The translations under genes and the position numbers were made by a program. Of a stretch of DNA of 13,218 bases, positions 9,801-13,218 are shown in pieces. This DNA is from Acidobacteriaceae bacterium (GTDB lineage Bacteria > Acidobacteriota > Terriglobia > Terriglobales > Acidobacteriaceae). Numbering within the stretch: position 1 is the first letter of the stretch; each line of letters begins with the position of its first letter. The notes under the pieces were generated by a model. The model saw nothing but the letters and a program-made list of their open reading frames with translations, was not told the origin of the DNA and did no database searches. The stretch is taken from assembly GCA_003133425.1 (NCBI GenBank), contig PKXI01000170.1, positions 1-13,218 of the forward strand, in the 5' to 3' direction.

Positions 9801-10422
9801 TGGGCAGGCCGTTGTAGGAGTATGCAGCATTCAGCGGGCTTTGGCTGCCGGAATCGCCGTTGGCGTTGATTCCGATGGTCTGGCCGTTGTAATTCGATTT
9901 GTTCTGCGTGCCGTTGGAGATGCCGAATCCGGGAACAATCTTGATGTATTCAGCGGCGTTGCTGCCCACCTGTGTGAAGCTCTGGAGTTCCTTGGTTTCC
10001 AGCGCAAAGGATTTTTCTCCTGAGTCGGTCACGGCGACAGTCGAATTCTCCGCGTCTACCTGCACTGTTTCGCCAGCTACGCCAATCGCAAGAACGACAT
10101 TGAGATTGCGCTGTTCTCCGCCGCCGAGGCTGACGCCTTTGGCCTGGTACTGCCTGAAGGTAGGAGCATCCACCGTTAGAATATATGTGCTCACAGGCAC
10201 CGAGGCAAAGGTGTAGTAGCCATCCCCGTTGGTTGTGGTGTCTCGAGAGGAACCCGACAGGGAATCCTTCAGGGTGATCTTTGCATTCGCAACTACTGCA
10301 CCTTGAGGATCGGACACAACGCCGGTCAGAGTCGCGAAAATGCTTTGAGAAAATGCAGGGGACACGCCGAGAATAAGCACGCAGAGGCAGACAATCGGGC
10401 ACACCGATCTCTTGATCGTCAC
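6820..10422 (-). CDS. Oar-like TonB-dependent outer-membrane receptor with carboxypeptidase-regulatory-like domain
   Basis: This 1,200-residue outer-membrane protein imports a large substrate using energy relayed by TonB. The N-terminus (TIKRSVCPIVCLCVLILG... ending AFS-Q) is a Sec signal. Residues about 28-112 form a carboxypeptidase-regulatory-like beta-sandwich (LTGVVSDPQGAVVANAKITL, GDGYYTFASVPVSTYILTV). A plug-like region follows (about 115-300), then a long beta-barrel ending in KFYF with the terminal phenylalanine typical of barrel proteins. Cysteine pairs in CNC, CTGTPNGRC and CVGAAC may form loop disulfides. The start is GTG at 10422, because GGAGGG lies exactly six bases upstream; a longer frame from GTG 10446 would include that ribosome site in the coding region. 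It is the first gene of the minus-strand block, with a downstream glycosidase. Receptors of this architecture are greatly expanded in Acidobacteria. The substrate is unknown, but a glycan is plausible from the GH31 partner. Confidence 0.93.
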   Translation of the reverse strand: MTIKRSVCPIVCLCVLILGVSPAFSQSIFATLTGVVSDPQGAVVANAKITLKDSLSGSSRDTTTNGDGYYTFASVPVSTYILTVDAPTFRQYQAKGVSLGGGEQRNLNVVLAIGVAGETVQVDAENSTVAVTDSGEKSFALETKELQSFTQVGSNAAEYIKIVPGFGISNGTQNKSNYNGQTIGINANGDSGSQSPLNAAYSYNGLPTNSLDITADGAHVSDPGCNCDTPVNPNSDFVQEFKVLTSNFSAEEQKGPVVISSITKAGGSQFHGNAFFSARNHSLNANDWLNNFSGVKQPANAYYYPGGSVGGPVIIPGTRFNKNRSKLFFFTGYEYYNQTLDTGLLRATVPTSSELTGDFSPTSIAGEGTVTASGKAPGPLNSAALAAFGGTKIPACTGTPNGRCIDPNMLALTKLFSAPNANPNSTAGYNYVQSEIFNQNNKQWVIRSDWSLSDNTKVFVRYNYQREVQQFPVGLWWRNTDQVPYPTPIQGRNRSDSLSGTLTHVFSQSMTNETVVAYTFVGFPNVFADPSKVSRTNVGYNYKGLFQNGVAQIPSFGQFGPSEAALVFNPGGFEAGGASSGLYANKYMPSVSDTLTKVIAKHTLKAGIFWERIRNAQPANNYTNGLLQVSSGNTYSWGNEYADLLTGNLSNYTESNKNRINDINYTTWEFFGQDSLKLTPKLTVEIGMRFTHFTPWIDGLGFGYSIFDLTQFNPSCASAFCGFEWHAKVPSVPVGGFPTRGLFYQPRLGAAYDIAGNGRTVVRGGWGRFYYHSGQFTNGLDASASVSTANLSPSNWVGSTGCPANPPAGSALFAAYLSCLNLSATPASPAAVDSKDNNQPYTDSWSVNVDRVTPWQGLLEVAYVGNRSRELQNTQGGAGSNINLVPFGAMLTASNPGNANANLYRPLQGYGDLNLATNNLYGNYNAMQISWAHRSRYYTIQTNYTWQKALGIVLPTVDPFNLTSNYGVQPTDRRQLFNAAYSVNLGDRVRVNHFVNGTLNGWQLSGITQIESGANITYGGAYNVNTNYNMGLSCVGAACLQSGAIIPGSVSAANPTGIAINNQSILGTNAQQLNPLVTCNPLSGRSAHQYVNGSCFSAPTTPGKNGPTMMPVAYGPEYFNSDLAVFKNFAMSESKSLQIRVQAYNFLNHPLYSFPNGSNLTLQFTQDPATLKITQANANFGIATQKQGARTMEFAAKFYF

Positions 10423-10428
10423 AGAACA

Positions 10429-10434
10429 CCCTCC
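10429..10434 (-). promoter_or_regulatory. Ribosome binding site that fixes the receptor start
   Basis: The minus strand reads GGAGGG, then TGTTCT, then GTG. This strong Shine-Dalgarno match at six bases favours the GTG at 10422 over the in-frame GTG at 10446. It also places a basic n-region and hydrophobic core right at the N-terminus. Confidence 0.75.
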
Positions 10435-10471
10435 AAGAAAACTCACAGTTTTCTTACATAAAGCCGCGCTA

Positions 10472-10477
10472 CTTATA
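10472..10477 (-). promoter_or_regulatory. Possible -10 box for the receptor operon
   Basis: TATAAG on the minus strand lies about 50 bases upstream of the receptor start in an AT-rich stretch and matches five of six bases of the sigma-70 -10 consensus. The -35 position (17-base spacer) reads TAAGCA, a poor match. The location is sensible for the first gene of the block, but the call rests on one hexamer. Confidence 0.25.
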
Positions 10478-10805
10478 ACGGCAAAATTGTCTTTTGCTTA
10501 GGGGGAAGCCTAAACACATCGCTCGCCATCGTTAAGCGAACGATTTAAAGAGCCTGCGCTCAGAAATTGGAGGTTGTCAAGCATAATGTTTAGTTCATCT
10601 TCAACCATTAGGTGTAGGAGATTATTAAACTCAAGATCTAGAACGAGTTCCATAGGTGCCTTGAATCAGTCATCAAAAGGGGGACAGCCAATCGGAGTTC
10701 TTGCCAAATGGCCAATACATTTATCGATTAAATCTTCAAACCTGAAGTGCCTGTGTAACTGACTCGGATCCTGGCTTTAGGTTTGAGCTTTCCGAAAGGC
10801 GTGTG

Positions 10806-10867
10806 CCACAACCCACACCTTTTGACACGGCCAGATCGGGCAGATCCGGCCGTTTGTTTTGTTGTGG
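10806..10867. repeat. Nested inverted repeats near the recombinase 3' end
   Basis: The inner repeat pairs CGGCCaGATC (10828-10837) with GATCcGGCCG (10843-10852) around GGGCA, with one A-C mismatch. The outer arms CCACAAC (10806-10812) and GTTGTGG (10861-10867) are also complementary. On the plus strand the inner stem is followed by TTTGTTTTG, so it could end plus-strand transcription. The other option is a recombination or binding site belonging to the adjacent serine recombinase, which is unproven. Confidence 0.45.
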
Positions 10868-10887
10868 TTGGCGGGAGGGTTTTTAGA

Positions 10888-10913
10888 CCCCTTTTGTCAC
10901 AGGGCAAAAGGGG
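10888..10913 (-). repeat. 9-bp stem-loop just after the recombinase stop
   Basis: CCCCTTTTG (10888-10896) and CAAAAGGGG (10905-10913) are perfect complements around an 8-base loop. On the minus strand the stem begins six bases after the recombinase stop codon. That is where a terminator would sit, but no U-run follows, so it may only protect the 3' end of the message. Confidence 0.45.
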
Positions 10914-10919
10914 CCCGGT

Positions 10920-11534
10920 TCATGCCGATTTTTCGAGTACTTCCAGTCCTTGCACCTGGGGCGGGAGCTTGCGAAGCACTCGTTGCACAGTAGCAGTTGA
11001 GACGCGATGGCCTTTCGCGATCTGGCGAAGGCTCTGGCCATGCTCGCGGTCTCGTTGGATGGCGGCGTTATCTAGGACCAGCGGATTTCTGCCGATGTGC
11101 TGGCCTTCGAGCCGGGCGCGCCGCATGCCGGCGCGCACCCGCTCGATGATCAGGTTGCGCTCCAGTTCGGCGACTGCGCCGATAATGATCACGATGGCCC
11201 GGCCCAGCGGGCCGCCGGTATCGATATTTTCCCGGAAGCTGACGTACTCGATTTTCAATCTGCCTAATTCGTCGAGGACCTCGAGGAAGTGCTTCACCGA
11301 CCTGGCGATCCGGTCAGAGGCCCAGACCAGGACAACATCGAACCGGCCGCGGCGGGCATCCGTCATCATGGCATCGAGTCCCGGCCGCTTGGCCTTCACG
11401 CCGGAGAGCCGATCGGTGTACTCATGCACGATATCGAGGCCGCGTTGGGCGGCCATCTGGCGCAGGTCAAGGAGTTGCGTCTCAGGATGCTGGTCAACGG
11501 TGCTGACCCTCATATAAAGGGCGGCGCGTGTCAT
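10920..11534 (-). CDS. Small serine recombinase (resolvase/invertase family)
   Basis: This 204-residue protein should catalyse site-specific strand exchange through a serine-DNA intermediate. The N-terminal catalytic domain shows ALYMRVSTVDQ with nucleophile Ser11 and Arg9, a KRPGLDAMM segment with Arg50, and SDRIARS with Arg75 and Arg78, so the known active-site set is intact. The dimerisation E-helix is recognisable at AELERNLIIERVRAG (122-136). A C-terminal helix-turn-helix lies at about 165-190 (GQSLRQIAKGHRVSTATVQRVL). Length is that of a resolvase or invertase rather than a large integrase. The ATG start overlaps the stop of the upstream RHH gene as ATGA, so the two are probably translationally coupled. 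No transposase gene is in the window, so it may serve plasmid-multimer resolution or inversion, or be a relic of a lost transposon. Confidence 0.93.
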   Translation of the reverse strand: MTRAALYMRVSTVDQHPETQLLDLRQMAAQRGLDIVHEYTDRLSGVKAKRPGLDAMMTDARRGRFDVVLVWASDRIARSVKHFLEVLDELGRLKIEYVSFRENIDTGGPLGRAIVIIIGAVAELERNLIIERVRAGMRRARLEGQHIGRNPLVLDNAAIQRDREHGQSLRQIAKGHRVSTATVQRVLRKLPPQVQGLEVLEKSA

Positions 11535-11725
11535 GCGCGCCGTCCCTTCTTCTGCAGAGTGGTGGATCCATGCTTGGCGACGTAGCCCTGGATGAACTCC
11601 AGAAGCACGACCGTCATTTCGAGGCCCTGGGCTGCGGTTGAGGCCTTAAAACTGTTGTGAAGTTCTGTTGGGATATTGATATTCACGCGTTTGATCCCTG
11701 ATCCTTCCTTCTTGATTGTTCTCAC
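11531..11725 (-). CDS. Ribbon-helix-helix DNA-binding protein (ParG/CopG-like)
   Basis: This 64-residue basic protein fits a ribbon-helix-helix repressor that binds DNA as a dimer. Seen in the sequence: a beta-strand KRVNINIP (12-19), helix A TELHNSFKASTAAQG (20-34), and helix B EMTVVLLEFIQGYVAKH (36-52), with short polar tails. ParG-type partition proteins and CopG-type repressors share this pattern. It precedes the recombinase with a four-base overlap, so it may regulate it. The start is uncertain: the GTG at 11725 lies within the Shine-Dalgarno core itself (AAGGAGGTGA), too close to serve it. A rare ATC at codon 4 has ideal spacing (eight bases), and GTG at codon 14 has a weak GGGA upstream. 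A 9-bp inverted repeat overlaps this ribosome site and suggests autoregulation. Confidence 0.78.
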   Translation of the reverse strand: MRTIKKEGSGIKRVNINIPTELHNSFKASTAAQGLEMTVVLLEFIQGYVAKHGSTTLQKKGRRA

Positions 11726-11745
11726 CTCCTTCCTCTGGAGGTGAG
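11721..11745 (-). promoter_or_regulatory. Inverted repeat over the RHH gene's ribosome site (candidate operator)
   Basis: CTCACCTCC (11721-11729) and GGAGGTGAG (11737-11745) are perfect 9-base complements around a 7-base spacer. On the minus strand the 3' arm contains the full Shine-Dalgarno AAGGAGGTGA. In RNA it would hide the ribosome site; in DNA it sits just after a TATAAG -10-like hexamer, where an RHH dimer could bind. The repeat is certain; which role it plays is inference. Confidence 0.6.
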
Positions 11746-11751
11746 CTTATA
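11746..11751 (-). promoter_or_regulatory. Possible -10 box for the RHH-recombinase pair
   Basis: TATAAG on the minus strand matches five of six bases of the -10 consensus and would start transcription at the edge of the inverted repeat. The hexamer 17 bases upstream, CTGGCG, matches the -35 consensus poorly. Confidence 0.35.
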
Positions 11752-11767
11752 TGGATGTGAGTACCCG

Positions 11768-11800
11768 CCGCCAGTGCCCCGGAAGGCCCCGGGGCGGCGG
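11768..11800 (-). repeat. GC-rich stem-loop between XRE and RHH genes
   Basis: GCCCCGG (11776-11782) pairs with CCGGGGC (11789-11795), and the stem extends through CCGCC (11768-11772) with GGCGG (11796-11800) past a three-base bulge. This gives about 12 GC pairs. It starts some ten bases after the XRE stop codon on the minus strand. No U-run follows, so a factor-independent terminator is only possible, not shown. Confidence 0.45.
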
Positions 11801-11810
11801 CAGGGCTGGT

Positions 11811-12095
11811 TTACTTTTTCCAGGCATCCCTGCAGAGGCAGGTCACGTTTGCCAACTGCGCGCCGCTGAACTCAAGGGCGCCGGCCATCGAACGTACCTG
11901 CGCCGCAGTCTCTGGAACACGGCCAGCCTCGACTGCCAGCCATTCGGACCGCTCCATGCCAGCTAACCCGGCTGCCTCCTCCACCGAACGGCTCCCTTTC
12001 TCGCGGCCCTTCTGGATAAACAAGCCGAACAGTTGGCCCCAGACCTGGCGGTTGACCCGATCGAAGTCCTCTTGACTGTTAATAGTCATACTCAT
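11811..12095 (-). CDS. Small XRE-type helix-turn-helix protein
   Basis: This protein of about 94 residues is probably a DNA-binding regulator. After a short N-terminal segment (INSQEDFDRVNRQVWGQL), the core reads IQKGREKGSRSVEEAAGLAGMERSEWLAVEAGRVP, the pattern of a Cro/C1 helix-turn-helix in which AGLAGMERSEWLAVEAG holds the recognition helix. The C-terminal part includes two cysteines (CLC). The start is uncertain. GAGGAG (12106-12111) lies ten bases before ATG 12095 and four bases before an in-frame GTG at 12101; an upstream ATG at 12113 has no ribosome site and ATG 12089 is further off. It is co-oriented with the RHH and recombinase genes, 85 bases upstream of the RHH frame, and fits a regulator carried on the same mobile module. 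Confidence 0.75.
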   Translation of the reverse strand: MSMTINSQEDFDRVNRQVWGQLFGLFIQKGREKGSRSVEEAAGLAGMERSEWLAVEAGRVPETAAQVRSMAGALEFSGAQLANVTCLCRDAWKK

Positions 12096-12166
12096 ATACA
12101 CATTACTCCTCATGAATGCCGTCTGTCAAGTAAATTCAGGCGGCGCTAGATTGAATTCCACGATGA

Positions 12167-12622
12167 TCATGTACTCAAGACAGTCTGCTACCAAAGCTCC
12201 GCTATGCCCGTCTGCCCGGAGAAGGATATGCAGCACTCCATCCTGAACTGAAAGACGTCAACCCAGAAGATTATCCAGACATCCACAAGCTGGCCATCCT
12301 GGCCGATGTAGCTCTCTACTCACGTGAGTACAACACCTACCGCCAGAAGATCGGCAGACAGGCACAGGGCAACACCGAACTCGAGATCGAGTACGAGAAG
12401 ATCCTGGCACGGGTTAAGAAGACACGTGAGTCTGTCATCCGCATGACCGACCGGCATTACACGGAACCGGTTGACGAGATCTCGGGCACCGTCGAATCGG
12501 CATCTGCAGGGGGAATCACCCTCAAGGAATATCCCGGCCGGCGCATCCAGTTCTCTTCGGTGAGCACCAGTGCGGCGGACATGTCGGCGCGCATCCTGGG
12601 CGAAAAGAACGATATGACCAGG
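12167..12622 (+). pseudogene. Start-less fragment of an unrecognised protein
   Basis: One frame is open for 152 codons from just after a TGA at 12164-12166. It reads like real protein: RYARLPGEGYAALHPELKD, then EDYPDIHKLAILADVALYSR, then EIEYEKILARVKKTRESVIR, then a beta-rich stretch GTVESASAGGITLKEYPGRR and ADMSARILGEKND. The first ATG is far inside, at 12443, so the original start is missing. After about 12622 the frame becomes rich in Arg, Pro, His and Cys and looks non-coding up to its stop at 12847, which indicates a frameshift. The fragment runs opposite to the XRE gene. I do not know the family. It is most likely the remains of a longer gene from the same element, broken at its 5' side and frameshifted at its 3' side. 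Confidence 0.6.
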
Positions 12623-12909
12623 TGTCTCCGTCCTGCCGGGAACACAACACCTCGCGCGCCCGCGCCAGAAGCTCCCTGCCTCCGCTCACATGCTCACCGC
12701 CAGCCAGGACAGCAGCTTCATAAATCACGCGCTGGCCGGCTCTCGATGACCCACTCTCCTCATCGGCCCACTACCGCCTATCGATGTGGCCGTGCGCAAC
12801 GACACCATAGGTGGTGCGCAATGATCCAGAGGTCACTGAGGTCATGAAGCTCATTGCTCAGCTTTTGCGTCTCGATCGAGCACAGCATTGGGGCAGGGAT
12901 TCAGGATGA
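12623..12909 (+). pseudogene. Decayed continuation in shifting frames
   Basis: No frame is open and coding-like throughout. The frame with codons at 12666 reads KLPASAHMLTASQDSSFINH and stops at 12747; the same frame after that stop reads PLPPIDVAVRNDTIGG and stops at about 12822. Another frame then reads NDPEVTEVMKLIAQLLRLDR and stops at 12907-12909. These pieces look protein-like and lie in order, as expected if one gene collected small insertions and deletions. The reading is suggestive only; chance open stretches in GC-rich DNA are the alternative. Confidence 0.35.
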
Positions 12910-13081
12910 TGGAGGGAATGGGAATTCTTCGGTTCTCAGGAATCATGTTCCTGGGCCGGCTGCAGGTTGATGTGGTTGCCGGCGGGATTACATGGAATAA
13001 GCTGTATGGCTTATTGTTCCTGAACACCAGTATGGATATTCTCTTGTGTATGTGATGGAGGTTGAAGGGATGGATCTATAA
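12906..13081 (+). pseudogene. Short frame with probable frameshift, unrecognised
   Basis: A 49-codon frame starts at ATG 12906 and ends at TGA 13053: it includes LRFSGIMFLGRLQVDVVAGG and ITWNKLYG. A one-base shift near 13010 continues instead as LIVPEHQYGYSLVYVMEVEG followed by MDL and TAA at 13079. The joined reading looks more natural than the intact frame, so a single lost base in an older gene is likely. A GGAGG lies after the ATG, not before it, so there is no good ribosome site. No family is recognised. Confidence 0.35.
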
Positions 13082-13089
13082 GGTGCTGG

Positions 13090-13218
13090 CTGGCTCTCTC
13101 TGGCGCCGCCGCGACCGTCGCCGCCCTCCAAGGCCGCTCCGGTTTACAACTCCAGAAGGAGCCAATTCCCACGTTGGAACTCAGCGTGAAAATAACTCCG
13201 AAAGTGCCCTCGACCCTC
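13090..13218 (+). pseudogene. Possible fragment of a TIGR03435-like C-terminus
   Basis: The frame open to the window edge reads ATVAALQGRSGLQLQKEPIP and then LELSVKITPKVPS. This loosely follows the C-terminal pattern of the TIGR03435 family common in Acidobacteria (ALQEQLGLKLE..., then VEVLVID, then EKPS). The match is from memory and the key positions VID are not kept, so it would be a decayed copy at best. There is no start codon nearby and the frame is closed upstream at 13063. Confidence 0.2.

Larger units (their letters stand above)
10447..10919. other. Gene-poor region with promoter area, broken short frame and inverted repeats
   Basis: No convincing gene is present in these 473 bases. 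The left part is AT-richer than its surroundings and should hold the receptor promoter. On the minus strand a short frame starts at ATG 10653 (AAGG five bases upstream) and runs 47 codons to TAG at 10510: MELVLDLEFNNLLHLMVEDE is its beginning. The same frame is open upstream for 36 more codons (10776-10669, with the run FRFEDLIDKCIGHLARTPIG) before a TGA at 10668-10666, so this could be one old gene with a stop codon, or chance. I do not recognise it. The right part holds the inverted repeats listed separately. Confidence 0.4.

Noticed and set aside
10423..10446. Eight-residue N-terminal extension of the receptor from GTG 10446.
   Set aside because: The extension contains the GGAGGG ribosome site that serves the GTG at 10422.
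11751..11966. Plus-strand 71-codon frame with a GGAGG nine bases before its ATG.
   Set aside because: It lies antisense to the XRE-type gene, its composition is not protein-like, and the GGAGG is a by-product of the inverted repeat.
12124..12129. TTGACA on the minus strand as a -35 box for the XRE gene.
   Set aside because: No acceptable -10 hexamer lies 16-19 bases downstream (best is TAATGT), and such a promoter would start at or inside the coding region.
10447..13218. CRISPR array, tRNA gene or long terminal inverted repeats of an insertion sequence.
   Set aside because: I saw no regularly spaced repeats, no cloverleaf-like sequence, and no matching repeat pair at the two sides of the recombinase module.

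Overview
The window looks like chromosomal DNA of an acidobacterium (Terriglobia/Solibacter-like), or of a bacterium with a very similar gene repertoire. The evidence is a very large Oar-type TonB-dependent receptor with an N-terminal carboxypeptidase-regulatory-like domain, an FG-GAP/ASPIC-UnbV (CRTAC1-type) protein with a Tat signal, a heptaheme cytochrome c and an exported TPR protein. All are typical of that phylum. The lineage call is inference; no rRNA or marker gene is present.

Region 1 (about 100-10,440, all on the minus strand) reads right to left as one co-oriented block: TonB-dependent receptor (10422-6820), TPR protein (6740-5616), heptaheme cytochrome c (5561-4503), CRTAC1/ASPIC-UnbV protein (4421-2712) and a GH31 family glycosidase (2565-100). 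Gaps are 79, 54, 81 and 146 bases, so an operon is likely. Every product carries an export signal (Sec for four, twin-arginine for one), so the whole block serves the cell envelope. A plausible job is uptake of a glycan fragment or glycoconjugate through the receptor, hydrolysis of alpha-glycosidic bonds by GH31, and a redox step by the cytochrome, with the repeat proteins as scaffolds. The redox link is inference. A perfect 14-bp hairpin sits between the receptor and the TPR gene, directly before the TPR start codon, and may set the expression ratio.

Region 2 (10,447-10,919) has no convincing gene. It holds the operon's presumed promoter, an AT-richer stretch with a broken short reading frame, and nested inverted repeats next to the recombinase gene.

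Region 3 (10,920-12,095, minus strand) is a small mobile-element or plasmid-maintenance module: an XRE-type helix-turn-helix protein, a ParG/CopG-like ribbon-helix-helix (RHH) protein, and a small serine recombinase whose start overlaps the RHH stop by four bases (ATGA). A perfect 9-bp inverted repeat covers the Shine-Dalgarno sequence of the RHH gene and is a good candidate for an autoregulatory operator or RNA switch.

Region 4 (about 12,100-13,218, plus strand) is a graveyard. One coding-like fragment of about 150 codons has no start, is followed by a frame break, and is succeeded by shorter fragments in shifting frames. The last 43 codons weakly resemble the C-terminus of the acidobacterial TIGR03435 family. 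Regions 3 and 4 together look like a decaying inserted element beside an intact metabolic operon.
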